From positions 205,168 to 269,167 of the forward strand of contig MEHQ01002696.1 in assembly GCA_008828725.1 (NCBI GenBank): 64,000 nucleotides of DNA, read 5' to 3'. The DNA is from Saccharina japonica. Its lineage: Eukaryota > Sar > Phaeophyceae > Laminariales > Laminariaceae. The translations under genes and the position numbers were made by a program. Each line of letters starts with the position of its first letter. The stretch's first letter is position 1. This document shows, in pieces, positions 1-10,612 of this stretch. The notes below the pieces were generated by a model. The model was not told where the DNA came from and did no database searches. It saw nothing but the letters and a program-made list of their open reading frames with translations.

Positions 1-540
1 ACCTAAAACCACCCGCCTCTATGATATATGTATCATCACTCTCACGAAGCAATATCCACATTTTATATCTATGATACTAGTGTGTTACAGGGAGACAACA
101 CGCTATCGTATCAACAATATCCACACTGCTAAGTTTTTACGTAGCACTCAGCAAGCAGTCCCACGGACAGGGCAATCGTGGACCGGCAACGTGCTAAAAT
201 GATGCGTCTCTGAACCGAAATGTAAGGACCGTTAGGGTACAAATATCAATACGTAACGGTATTTGAATTCCCGCCCATAGAGTGGTACTTCCTAAATCAC
301 ACCAAGCACCTACGATGCATGCCACTTGGCGTGGCGTGCACTATTTATGGTGTACATATAAGACCCCTGACAAGTAACGAAATTACGGGTGAAACATATC
401 GGGTCGAAATCAGCTCGACGCTCCACGCATATACTGTAGCGCCGTCGCTAATGCGTCGGTATCTTAAAGCTGGGAGCTGAACAATGTAGCCCATGACTGG
501 ATTATACGCCATCCGCCACCCTACTCGCCGCAGAACTGAT
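1..540. other. No gene seen
   Basis: I found no long open frame, splice-flanked coding island, RNA gene or clear repeat in this stretch. Confidence 0.5.
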
Positions 541-544
541 CACG

Positions 545-1175
545 CTATAGACTACACACGAGGCATCTTATACTAATGCCGCGTTGTTGGACACTCCAGG
601 GGGTGAGGGGGGAGGAGGGGGTGAAGGGAACCCAAGAACGTTCATATCACTACGTATACGTTCAGATAACTACAATGCCACTGCAGTAGTACCGGAAACC
701 CAGTACGGATGTTTCAGGTCTTTTCATCAGCGACTCTACTTGTGGCAACACCGTTCGCTAAGCTACACGCGAGGCACCCCAAGCGGTCTGCTCTGACCCC
801 CCGGGGAGGGGAGTCATGGAGAACTCGAGAACGTTCACACAATATGACTGTGGGATAACAACAAAAACCACTACACCGGTAACCCAGTACCGATATTATA
901 CGTAATCGGTGACTCTGTGGTTATGCCGGTCGATAAACTACACACGAGGTACCCCTAATCCTCTGATCGGACCCTCCGGGGGGGAGGGGGAAAAGTAAAC
1001 TGTCATATCGTAATAGGTTGGGATAACAACAAACACCACTATACCGGCAAAACACCAGCGGACTTTACGTCGCCAGTGACGCTATTCGTGGTAACACCGA
1101 TCGTTAGGCAACGCACGAGGCGTCTACTGTAGATACCTCTAGTTTGACCCTAGGGGGTGGGGGGGGGGGGGGGTG
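545..1175 (+). repeat. Degenerate tandem repeat with G-rich tracts, about four units
   Basis: The motif CTACACACGAGGC or a close variant recurs at about 552, 763, 938 and 1109, each time followed within some 50 bases by a run of G (GGGGGGAGGGGG-like). Spacing is about 211, 175 and 171 bases. The last unit ends in a G tract of about 18 at 1154-1173 that could form a quadruplex. The small open frames crossing this block follow the repeat and are not taken as genes. Confidence 0.6.
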
Positions 1176-2975
1176 GTTTGACCCTTGGGGTAGGAGAAGG
1201 GGAGAGGGAGGAGGGGTGGGGGATTGAACTCGAGAAGTTTCGACCACCGGATACGACGACCAAACTTCCTCTTTTCAACCATTATCTTGCAACACTGTGT
1301 TCACGACCCGTACAGCACCGCCTGTTTCCTGGAAACCCTCTTACATAGCTCTAAACACTGAACTTCAAGTCTAGCGTCGTGAAAAGGAAACACTGCTAAC
1401 GCTTCCCAGTGCACGTGCGGCAAGAAAACACGCCGTCGAAATCAACACGATCCATGGCACGCGGGAACCGCACAGCACAAAAAGTGCTACGAAAACCTCA
1501 GACTGCCCGGATGCAATACGATAACGTAGGTACCTCTCGAAGCTTACACGGTGGAAACGCAACATCATGCAATTCGTGATTACAGTATCACACCATTGCC
1601 GCATGCATCGCGCCGTATACAAAGCAGGCAGAGCCGCATCTGACATACAAGCTACGCATAAAACGCAACACACACTGCAGTGTATTGCGTACGTATTGCA
1701 TTGCTATTACACTGTTACAGCGGGCGACGCAACGTACAACAGCTAGTCTTTGGGAGTGCGGTGCATACATGGCGGAAACACAACACATGCACTAAACCTG
1801 CGTTGCCCTGCTATAACCGTTCGCCGGCCGACAGCAACGATAACAGTCAGAACAGCCGCACTTTGCCGAACACTGCAGCTGCGTAGCCAGTCACGAAGGA
1901 GCCGAGGGCCATGGGCGCGTGTCTCTCGAGGTCCTCGAAACTCTTCATCGTCTTGCCAGCGGATTGAAGCCTTGTCCGGATGCACATATCCTATGTGTAC
2001 AGCAGATAAGCGTCAAGGTTGCATCGCATGAAGGGAGGGCCGAACGCAAGAAGGTAGAGAGATAGGGCGGAGAGGCGCTGAGAAGTGGTACGTATATATA
2101 CCAGTCTGTTCCAAACTGTAAGGATTTGTTCACCAGATATTGCTATGAAAGAGGCCCTTATATTGTGGTGCACGGTGGTATACTACTGCAGACTTGTTCG
2201 ACGGTCAACACTGGAATGAAGGAAGGGCTTGCAACACAAATCAACGAGTCATCAGTTCATGAGGGAGTGGACCGATGACGAGAAACACAGATAGAACGGC
2301 GCGATTCGCGGAGGAGAGGGGTGGGGGTTGGCGCAAAAGTCTTGACACACCTCGAACATATCCAACACACAAAACATGACCTAGAGAATGCAGGTTATAC
2401 GGCTCCCGCCTGGCAACACGAGCAAAATGTATGCATATCATACAGATCATGGGTATGTCTGCCTTGAAATGTCTAGATAATGAAGTGGGCATAATCTATA
2501 GGATCTATCTGCCTGAGGCGTAAACGTGTTCCCACAGTGGAGAGAGAGAGTTTTATATAGAGATGGCATCAACACCACGTCACATATAGTATATTTCTAG
2601 AGCTTCGATGTGGTCGACCGTTTCGGCAGGTATACATATTTTCGTCATACATTTTCCGACCCCCTCCCCCCTCTTCATTCAACACACACTAAACACAGTG
2701 TCAGCAGGGGTGGGTTTTTTCATTAAACTGCCTTGGAACTACGTAGTGTTGACTCGTTTATTGTTTTTCTTTATATAGGGCACATATATAGGTGGGTCAA
2801 ATTATGTTTTCATATACGAAGCAGTAGCCCAAATACCTTGAGAATAATCTGCATCGCTGATATATCGAGCAGTTTGCGTAGTCTACGCAATCAGACGCTT
2901 GCACTGCCACTAAGCTTTCGCCTTTGCTTTGAGAAAAACACAGCAAAAACAAATTCCCCCCTCTCTCTCTCTCAC
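1176..2975. other. No convincing gene
   Basis: Several overlapping short open frames (60-100 codons) occur on both strands between 1370 and 2500, none with recognisable domains or clear splice context. A weakly repeated A/C-rich text (variants of GGAAACACAACA) is visible between about 1550 and 1800. Confidence 0.4.
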
Positions 2976-3147
2976 CGGCGTGGCGTCCATTTTAGTCTTG
3001 CAGTCCGATTCCGCTGCGGCCAGCAAGCTGTGCATCACCCAGAGAGACACCGCCGGACCGTTGTTGCCCACCTCAAGCGTCTTCTGGACTAGGCAGTGCA
3101 CGACATCTCTGGGCAGCCCCTGGCACGCGCAAAGAGAGCTCACAGCG
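2976..3147 (-). CDS. Candidate internal exon, alpha-helical protein of unknown function
   Basis: Read on the minus strand, a GC-rich island is preceded by an acceptor (GTGTGTGTCACCAG, after a pyrimidine-rich CTCTCCCG) and followed by a donor (CCG|GTGAGAG). The 172 bases begin with one base of a split codon and end in phase 0, giving 57 full codons without a stop. The peptide starts AVSSLCACQGLPRDVVHC and contains AVSLWVMHSLLAAAES, which looks like a pair of amphipathic helices of the HEAT/armadillo kind. I considered HEATR5/LAA1-type proteins because of the W-x-x-H-S-L pattern, but that is too little to name it. It lies downstream of the exon candidates at 4274-4417 and 5303-7243 on the same strand and may share a gene with them. 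The missing partner exon must end in phase 2. Confidence 0.45.
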
Positions 3148-4273
3148 CTGGTGACACACACGTCGGGAGAGCAACACAGCAGCAGCAGCAGTGGCGGAAA
3201 CCATGGAGGGAGTTCGTTGTTGAGCTTCGATCAGTGGCCACGAGCATTCGATAGCAAGGGCAGGGGCTAGTCACCAGACCTGTGAGTTGGGGGACCATGG
3301 GTTCCCGGCCACTCCCTTTTAAAACCCTCTGCCCATAATTGTTTATGTAACTGTCTTGAAACTTTAGTCAACTTTAGATTGGTTGAATTTAGGCAATTGG
3401 TGGTAAATTGTGGCTGGAGAAAAAGGCAGCAACACACGGTCGGCACGTGGCACGCTTGCGAACCATTGTAGTACTAAATCTATTGAGAAACAAGAAAACA
3501 CATTTGCGTAGTGCTACAGCAGTATATTGTGCCGTGCCTGATTAACGTACTTCTATAAGCGGACGAGCGAAACGCCTCGATAAGCAGTTCGAAGTTGTTT
3601 TTGTGAAACACCCCTCATTGTAGCGGTTTCGTTGATATCATATGCACCTACTGCTTACAAACGAAACTCGCCACACACCATCTCAAGACTAAACGCAGCG
3701 CTCACCTCAAGAATATCTCAGCGTATAGGGCGTCCATAGTTTCATCTTCTAACCAGGTGTGCGCGGTTGGAGACTGCTTTCGCAGGACCTTCCACGAGTG
3801 CCTCATGCCCTGAGCAGTTACACGACGACACAAAACAAAGAAACGTGCGTATTGCGCCGATCAAAACCTGTGAGCCTGACGCGATCCCTCGTGAGACGAA
3901 GCAGGCGTCTACATGAGCAGACCATAAAGTCGCCTCCTACAAAAACCTGGAAGCCTGGGGGTTCAAGCGCGATCGAGGCGGCAACTCCACGTGACAAACG
4001 TGGGTCAGTGACAATGGGAGGGTATCTAAGTAGCGAGGTTTGTTTGGAGCACACATCTATACACCGTCTTCACAACCTTGAGTTTTCTCAGCATTTTCTG
4101 CCGTATACTTGTCGCTCTATGCCAGGCATGCTTATGAGGGGACTCTTGATCTAATTGATAACGCCGCGGTAGGGAAGAGGGTGGATACAATGGCAACACT
4201 ACAGCACCGAGACCAAACACACAGGGGGTGGGTGGTCTAGTGCTCTAGTGCTCCATTGCTTCAATGGCCTTAC
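3148..4273 (-). other. Probable intron or intergenic, one weak exon candidate
   Basis: Mostly featureless. One 56-base minus-strand island at 3754-3809 has an acceptor (AACTGCTCAG) and a poor donor (CACCTG|GTTAGA). In one frame it reads HEALVEGPAKAVSNRAHL. It is too short and its donor too weak for a separate call. Confidence 0.3.
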
Positions 4274-4417
4274 CTTCTGGAGCAGAACCGCCTGTCCGTC
4301 GACCGTAGACCTCTGGAACCACGCAGCGGGACACGCCCAGTGCACGAACACTTTCAGCGCTGCTTCCTTGTCTCCTTTCATTCCACGGTAGATCGCCAGC
4401 GCCGCGTACTCAGAGCC
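4274..4417 (-). CDS. Candidate internal exon, helical-repeat-like protein
   Basis: The minus strand shows a strong acceptor (CTCTCTTCACATATTCGCAG) and a good donor (CAGAAG|GTAAGG) around 144 bases, exactly 48 codons, phase 0 on both sides and no stop. The peptide begins GSEYAALAIYRGMKGDKEAA and ends VDGQAVLLQK. The A-A-L-x-I-Y ... D-K-E-A-A-L-K-V-F pattern resembles a TPR or alpha-solenoid helix pair, but I do not recognise the family. It sits between the long exon at 5303-7243 and the exon at 2976-3147, all on the same strand. Together they suggest a minus-strand multi-exon gene, though joins cannot be proved without transcripts. The exon-intron contrast in base composition supports a real coding island. 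Confidence 0.5.
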
Positions 4418-5302
4418 CTGCGAATATGTGAAGAGAGGAGGTAAATGCGTCTGTTCGTACTTTGTATGTGCTGAATCCGCGGAAACAGTCGCCGCGTAGT
4501 GTATGCACTCTGAGACTCGTTCGCGACACAATTGGCCATGCATGGGGCATCGCAATAGTTAGGGGCTATAAGCACACGCATCATCCATACACCACAAGGT
4601 TTGCGAGACGGGTGGGACAAGCACCAAATACGAGGTGTATGTGAATGGTTTTATGTCGTTAATATCAGAAAAGGGTTTGTCCTAGGTAGTTTTCCTGATT
4701 TTCCTGTTTGTCCTATATTTTTCTGTTTTTGCCTTGTTGGTTCTCCTGACTTTGGTTTCCTCAAATAGGAACTACAAAGCGTTCCTGGTTTGTTGTCCCT
4801 CTGCTAAAAAAAGTGCGTGGTTTAGGAAATGGTTCATTTCCCCCTGTGTTTTTCAGGAAAAGAGGGACATCAGCAAGAACGCGCTTCGTCAATAACGGTC
4901 CTCAGCCTACATCTGGAACACAATTATGATTAATCAAGGTACTTCAGGCGTTGCAGCATTTACGGTATTTACTCCGGAGCCACCACAAGTCCTCCGTGTT
5001 CTTAATGGGCTAAGGAGGTGGTGATAATCTTAATAGCTATACAATCAGGCCCTTCTACTGATGCCGTAGAGCGACGGTGACACGAGCCTGCTTCACACAG
5101 ATTACCGACAATCCTGCACTGTACAGCATCGCCGTAGCCTAGCCAAATGCAGGCCGAAAGCAGTATATGTACGTGTATTACGGCATGTGGGACTATACTG
5201 TGGGAAGTGATATCGTTGTCTAGAACGCCAAACACCTGTAAAACCAGCTACAAAGAATACGGTTACACCTATCTCATCGACAGAAAAGGAGGGCCGGCTC
5301 AC
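4418..5302 (-). other. Probable intron; TTTCCTG-rich segment
   Basis: At 4678-4872 the plus strand is rich in TTTCCTG and TGTCC words, and its two ends are loosely inverted (TTTTCCTGATTTTCCTG on the left, TTTTTCAGGAAAAGAGG on the right). It may be an old inverted-repeat element of about 200 bases. The rest shows no convincing exon, though minus-strand acceptor-like sites are present near 5120. Confidence 0.3.
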
Positions 5303-7243
5303 CTGGGCATACCCCGTGAACGGGTAAAGCTCGACCGCCTCCGTCAAGATCCACCGCACAGCTGACCTCTCCAACGGACAGGCCTCGACCGATAGTAGCT
5401 CCACGTCGGCCTTGATCGCGTACCTCCACCCCCCTGTTGGGATCGTCATACCGTCGGACTCGTCCAGATCCATCACGGCGAAGGTCTTCGCAACGCTCGA
5501 CCAATCAACGGCATCCACAGGATCCACTACATCCAACGGGATGATTGCCCTCGCCGCGGTAGGTTCCCGTCGAAGCGACGCGACGGGAAGGCCACGGGCA
5601 ATCCGCGGTGCCGCAGGTAATTGCTCCAGCGCCATCACGGCTTGGGCTGCAGCCGCCCGAGGGAGTAGGTTGAGGCCACGCCACGGGTCCGCCGGTGCTT
5701 GGGAGGAAACGATGGCTCTCGTGACGTCGGGTTCCCAGCGAAGCGGCGCAACCAGAAGGGCAGGGGTGATGAACGGTCGCGCAGGAAGTTGCTCCAGCAG
5801 AATCGCGGCTCCGACCACAGATGCCGCAGGGAAGGGGTTCAGACCAGCCCAGAAGTTTGACGGTGCCTGGTAGGGAACGATAGCTCTCGTGCCGGTGGGC
5901 TCTTGTCGAAGCGGCGCAACCAGAAGGGCAGGGGCGATCAGCGGTCCCAAAGGAAGTTGCTCCAGCGAAATCACGGCTCCGACCACAGATGCCGGAGGGA
6001 CGGGGTTCAGACCAGCGCACAAGTTTGACGGTGCCTGGTAGGGAACGATAGCTCTCGTGGCGGTGGGCTCTTGTCGAAGCGGAGCAACCAGAAGGGCAGG
6101 GGCGATCAGCGGTCCCAAAGGAAGTTGCTCCAGCGGAATCGCGGCTCCGACCACAGATGCCGGAGGGACGGGGTTCAGACCAGCCCACAAGTTTGACGGT
6201 GCCTGGTAGGGAACGATAGCTCTCGTGGCGGTGGGCTCTTGTCGAAGCGGAGCAACCAGAAGGGCAGGGGCGATCAGCGGTCCCAAAGGAAGTTGCTCCA
6301 GCGAAATCGCGGCTCCGACCACAGATGCCGGAGGGACGGGGTTCAGACCAGCCCACAAGTTTGACGGTGCCTGGTAGGGAACGATAGCTCTCGTGGCGGT
6401 GGGCTCTTGTCGAAGCGGAGCAACCGGAAGGCCAGGGACGATCAGCGGTCCCGCAGGAAGTTGCTCCAATGGAATCGCGGCTCGGACTGCAGCTGCCGGA
6501 GGGACGGGGTCCAGGGTAGCCCACAGGTCCGCCGGTGCTTTGTAGGGAACGATAGCCCTCATCGCGGCAGGTTCATGGTGCAGCGGCGCAACCGGAAGGT
6601 CAGGGGCAATCCGCGGTCCTGCAGGAAGTTGCTCCAGGGGAATAGCGGCTGTGAGTGCAGCTGCCGGAGAGAATGGGCTGAGGGGGAACCACGGTGCTGG
6701 AGGCGTTTCCAAGGCAGTCAGCACGGCCAGCAGGGAGGCAGGATGCAAGATATCGCCAGCATCGGGTACCGGTGGCCAGGGTGCTACCGGAACCGCTGGA
6801 GGAGGGAGCGACAGAACCGCAGCAGTGTTCTTGATGCATGGCGACGGCCCAACCTCCACGCCCTCTTCCGGCTCATCTCCGAAGAATGACGAAGCGGTCG
6901 AGATCATCTGTGTCCAGGCGCCCAACAGCATCCGGTCGAGGTCTGCAGTTACCCTCCAGATACGGCGAAGGCGGCGATTTCTCTTGCTGTTCGGGTTAGT
7001 AATGCGATAGCGGCGGCGGCGACGGTATCTCCCCCTCTTCCTTCCGTAGAGCAGGGCACGGATGTGCTCCGCGTTGATGACGTGGGCGACGTACAGAAGC
7101 GCCTTGAAGAATCGATCCACGAACTGCTCGATCGGTGGGGGAGCCCCCTGGTCAAATCTCGTCCATCGAAACTCTTGGTCTTGAGTATCATCGTGAGCGT
7201 GGTGGAAATCGCCCGCAAGATCCGTTGACACCTGGCGAAGCAT
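5303..7243 (-). CDS. Long exon of a Pro/Ala-rich tandem-repeat protein, function unknown
   Basis: The ATG at 7241-7243 is preceded in frame by a TGA five codons upstream, so I take it as the start. The frame is open for 647 codons to a good donor (CCCAG|GTGAGC), phase 0; reading on past the donor would add about 66 unrelated residues before a stop. Residues 1-125 are acidic and then strongly basic, with a cluster of Arg/Lys around 67-95 (RKRGRYRRRRRYR) that could be a nuclear localisation signal. Residues 140-198 are Pro-rich. Residues about 199-590 are seven tandem 56-residue repeats with core LEQLPxGPxIAPxL and RAIVPYQAPSN. Residues 595-647 form a non-repeat tail containing GGWRYAIKADVELLSVEACP and ending ELYPFTGYAQ. 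No signal peptide or membrane segment is seen, and I recognise no family. It may continue into minus-strand exons below 5300. Confidence 0.6.
5474..6649 (-). repeat. 168-bp coding tandem repeat (seven units)
   Basis: Seven units of 168 bases (56 codons) lie head to tail inside the exon above. The plus-strand word GGAAGTTGCTCCA marks most units, with the central ones exactly 168 apart. The third to fifth units are nearly identical to each other, while the outer ones are more diverged, the pattern expected if the array expands and contracts in its middle. All units keep frame and lack stops. Confidence 0.85.
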
Positions 7244-7456
7244 CGGCGGGATTGGTCAATAACCGGGGCTACAATATGTGCTTTGACCTTAAGGACGGCT
7301 TACACGCGTTGACTCCTACTTTCATGGGGACGTCTACCTATGTCGGCGTGTCGAGCTTCGTGGGCAGTTACTACATACCTAGTTGACACCTGGAACGGGA
7401 TTCGAGGGGTTGGGTTCGTCGCTCCCGCGCTAATATGTGTTTCTCGTTCCGCGGAC

Positions 7457-7774
7457 AATGATCAACTGAGGCCTGGTCTGTTCAACTTCAACACGACGAC
7501 ATAAGCGTACGGTTGCTGGTGGTATCATCACTTGCTCTTGTTCTATATTTGTTGTTTGGGGGATTGAGGGGGAAGGTGGGTTCCGTATAATATGCTGCAG
7601 GAGCATCCTGCATACAATGATCAACGGAGGCCTAGTGTGTTCAACTTCAACACGATTACATATATATCTACGGCAGCTGGTGGTATCCCCACTTGCTCTG
7701 GTTCTATCTCTTTTCAGGAGGGGAAAGGGGGTGAAGAGGGGTTCCCTATAATATGCTGCAGGAGTATCCTACCA
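7457..7774 (+). repeat. Two-unit tandem duplication of about 159 bp
   Basis: The word AATGATCAAC followed by GAGGCCT, TTCAACTTCAACACGA, CTGGTGGTATC and TATAATATGCTGCAGGAG occurs twice, starting at 7457 and 7616. It lies between the exon candidates at 7788-8087 and 5303-7243. Confidence 0.75.
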
Positions 7775-7787
7775 GGGCTGAACATAC

Positions 7788-8087
7788 CTCTTCCATGGTC
7801 CTGAGAGGAGTGGCGGTGCTGGTGTCCGTACCGCTCATGGGTTTCCATATGGTGTTGCCCGTCATCAGGTGTGGCAGGGCGACGAAGCCCTCGTGCACGC
7901 CTAGAGAGGAATCGATGGTGTTTTCGTGAACGCCGGCCAGGACGGAGGTGGCAGACACGCTGGCGAGCGGAGCAGGTGGGGTAGCAGCGGTGCCAAGGCC
8001 AGTCCGTATGTTGCGAAGCTTGGCCGCGTCGGTATCATGGGTGTTCGTAACCTCTTTCAGCTCTTTTTTCTTGAACCTAGTTTTCAT
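7788..8087 (-). CDS. Candidate first exon, unknown protein
   Basis: The minus-strand ATG at 8085-8087 has an in-frame TGA two codons upstream. The frame is open for exactly 100 codons to a strong donor (GAAGAG|GTATGT), phase 0. The peptide starts MKTRFKKKELKEVTNTHD, then becomes Ala/Pro/Thr/Ser-rich, and ends TPLRTMEE. The base composition is clearly richer in G and C than the flanks. A nearby CTGATCAATGAAAACTAG could instead act as an acceptor for an internal exon starting at GTTCAAG. The next candidate on this strand (5303-7243) has its own ATG and stop upstream, so they may be separate genes. No family recognised. Confidence 0.5.
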
Positions 8088-8402
8088 TGATCAGCAGGAA
8101 ATGCGGTGGGAGTATTTTCGTGTTGGCTCAGACACGGTATGGCATTGGAGATCAGGTCAAGCGGTGTAAGTACGACATGTTTCAAGTGTATCGCCCCAAA
8201 ATCGTGTCCGCCACGAATGCCAAACGCGAAAGCTGATCGAGTGTCAAATGTGTTGATATCATACCGATCTCCATGAACAGTGGAAGAAGCTGACACAGGA
8301 AGCCTTTGTGTTATGGACTAGCGCGAAGCATTGACCCAACCAACCACAGGCCTTCAGAAAGATTGATAATAGCTAGGAATTAGCGTAGGAAAAAACCGTT
8401 AC

Positions 8403-8538
8403 TTGTCGATTTTGTTCTGATCGAGCCGGTTCCAGATAGTCCAAGGCATGTTTACACCACGCTTCACGAAATGCACTGAAGAATTGACCGCGCAAGGTCG
8501 ACATCAAGTAGAATATATCGAGGAAAATCATTTCTACA
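8403..8538 (-). CDS. Candidate exon with a decayed homologue at 41.5 kb
   Basis: On the minus strand an acceptor (TATATCTTAGTTTCAG) and a donor (CGACAA|GTAACG) enclose 136 bases, open in the frame that reads EMIFLDIFYLMSTLRGQFFS and then CKHALDYLEPARSEQNRQ. A related sequence at 41533-41724, also minus strand, keeps the acceptor text CTTAGTTTCAG and a recognisable YKHTLDHLEGARSE but has stop codons. Shared acceptor and peptide argue for homologous exons, either from a gene family or from a mobile-element protein. Function unknown. Confidence 0.3.
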
Positions 8539-9439
8539 CTGAAACTAAGATATACCACGAGGTCATTATGCAAATCATACAGTTTTTCGGCACTAAACAC
8601 CAACAAGATTGCGGAGAGACCAATTTGGCTGTGCAGTTGTTGCGGAAATCACCACAAAATTCGTACCAAGTATTGATACGAATATGGAATTACAGTATAT
8701 ACCAGTTTAACATACTCATAAGGTCAAACCAATATACCTGGTACACTATATATTTAAACAGTATTTTGTTTGCCGTATTGTTTACCAAAATCGTTCCACG
8801 CATATAACAGCTCATCATGATATTTCTAACCTATTAATAGGTAATACAGATCAGTGAGCTAGTACGTGCGTATGTGTGTACGTCATGCATATGGTACAGA
8901 CCACCCCTTGGAAAAGTGTACAGGTAACGCAGATCCACATATATATAGATCCACACAGATTGTACCAGAATATCAAACTACACTCTTTTATCAAACCCGG
9001 GCAAACGCATCGTAGCTATGTCAGCACGACCACACAGTGTAGGTGCCTACTACTGCGGCAACACGTACAGATTGTTCAGATGCTGTATATGAGCCCCGTG
9101 GAAACTCGTACAGACGACGCAGATCCATGGGAAAGCGACATGTGTGGTCTGCTGATCTGTACAGAGATCTGGTCTGCCTGTCCGACGTTCGCCACGTTCC
9201 GCACATCAAACAGATCACGACCTACAAATAGACTATTACGACGACGCTTTGTGCCGGAACCCCTTTCATAAGCGTTGTCAGGTGGATCTACAGTACGTGC
9301 GACCGCGATGATCTCCGAAACATTCACAGATTATTAATAGTAACACCACGCATCTGCCACCAAATCGATTTTCCACTCAGCAGCAGTTGATCGCTCAGCG
9401 CTATCGCATCACCGCGGACAGAGAGCACGGCTGGCCCAT
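8539..9439. other. No gene seen; CAGATC-rich stretch
   Basis: AT-richer at first. From 8890 to 9230 related phrases recur, for example GTAACGCAGATCCACAT near 8924 and GACGACGCAGATCCATGGG near 9113. Overlapping short open frames on both strands have no splice or domain support. Confidence 0.35.
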
Positions 9440-9757
9440 ACACACATGAGCGGGACGGTAAATAATGTTGTTGACGGCGGGACGGGACGGTAAGTATGTT
9501 CTTCCGCGACGGGACGGGACGGTAAATACAACATTTGAGGACGGCACAGGATGATATATCCATTTTTTGACGACGGGAAAGGACGGGACGGGACGGGACG
9601 ACGGACAATATATTTGACGACGAGACGGGACTGTACGTTTCAACGGCAGATGAGTTTGTCATCAAAACTGCACGACGGCACCATTTTAAAGACGGGTTTG
9701 CCGTCCCGTCCCATCTCACCCCGCTATTACCGTCAAAATCGTCCCGTCAATATACCG
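9440..9757. repeat. ACGGG-rich minisatellite that switches strand
   Basis: From 9451 to about 9640 the plus strand repeats GACGGGACGG followed by 15-30 AT-rich bases, period roughly 30-45. From about 9697 the same word appears as its complement (CCGTCCCGTCC, then ATCGTCCCGTC), so the array is inverted about its right third. Open frames of up to 131 codons here come from the repeat and are rejected as genes. Confidence 0.7.
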
Positions 9758-9848
9758 TGAAAGGCCTGGGATTTTCCTACGTTTTATTATTTCATTTTGA
9801 ACCATCCCAAAACAAAAATACAGCAGTATTAATAATAAGCTCACTCAC

Positions 9849-9968
9849 GTGTGGTTTGCCTGGTCTCCTGGTGTACCAGGCGTCCTTGTGCCATGTGTCG
9901 TCCCGAAGAGCAACACAGCGGCAGACGCCGAATTGAAGATCTTGGTCAACCTCATCACTTTCTCGTTC
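9849..9968 (-). CDS. Candidate exon, member of a two-copy exon family
   Basis: The minus strand has an acceptor (CTTTTTGTGTTTGGTCAG) and a donor (CCACAC|GTGAGT) around 120 bases. Read with one leading base, it gives NEKVMRLTKIFNSASAAVLL, then FGTTHGTRT and ends GDQANHT with two bases left over. The exon at 15167-15294 (plus strand) has the same acceptor text (TTTGGACAG), the same donor and a similar peptide (TAVLLFG, TRT, DQAN-T). Flanking introns are not similar, which argues for conserved coding sequence rather than a recent duplicate. Function unknown; there is no hint of neighbouring exons. Confidence 0.4.
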
Positions 9969-10164
9969 CTGACCAAACACAAAAAGTACAGCACATGCGA
10001 TACACACGAATATGATACCTGGTTTACTGTAGGTTCACCAGACAGCAGCAGCGTCTTGAAAATCATACCTCCGTTGGGCTACTGGTAAACGGTTTACCAA
10101 CTACCTACCCAATCTAAGACTTATAACAAGCATGGCCGAAGCGATCAGCTCCATTTATTAGATT

Positions 10165-10612
10165 CTCACGGGACGTTCCATGGGTCAACCCCCGGGATTT
10201 TGACCCCATAGGACTATACCCATGGGCAACCTATGGGGTGACCCATGGGATGACCTGTGAGTGGCCTCATGGGTCATACCATGGGAACATATGATCCCAC
10301 GGGTTGTCCCACGGGTCGTCCTATCGGCAACGCAACCCATGCCATGGGTATTCCCATGTGACGACCTGTGGTGCGCCCTCGGCAAACCACGGGGTGACCC
10401 ATGGGTCGTCGCATGGGAAGGCTCATGGGATGAGCCATGCGATAACTCATGGGTTAGACCATTGATCCCAAAGGGTGTCCCACGAGATGTTGCATGGGAC
10501 ATCCTATGGGACGACCAATGGGACGTCCCATGGGAATACCCATGGGACGCCCCATGAGACGCCCCATCGATCAATCCCATGGCATGTCCCATGGGATTAC
10601 AAACCCATGGAA
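10165..10612. repeat. CATGGG array, mostly 12-bp period
   Basis: The palindromic word CCCATGGG and variants recur throughout, with a 12-base step clear between 10420 and 10600 (CATGGGACGTCC-like units). In translation this yields Ser-His-Gly repeats on the minus strand (a 210-codon open frame) and similar low-complexity frames on the plus strand. I treat these as by-products of the array. Confidence 0.8.

Noticed and set aside
2976..3147. Naming this exon as HEATR5/LAA1
   Set aside because: Only a short W-x-x-H-S-L helix pattern supports it, shared by many helical-repeat proteins.
5505..6524. 339-codon alternative minus-strand frame within the 168-bp repeat
   Set aside because: It is a shadow of the repeat. 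The other frame has a start, non-repeat head and tail, and a splice donor.
9324..9719. 131-codon minus-strand frame rich in VPSRP
   Set aside because: It is the translation of the ACGGG minisatellite.
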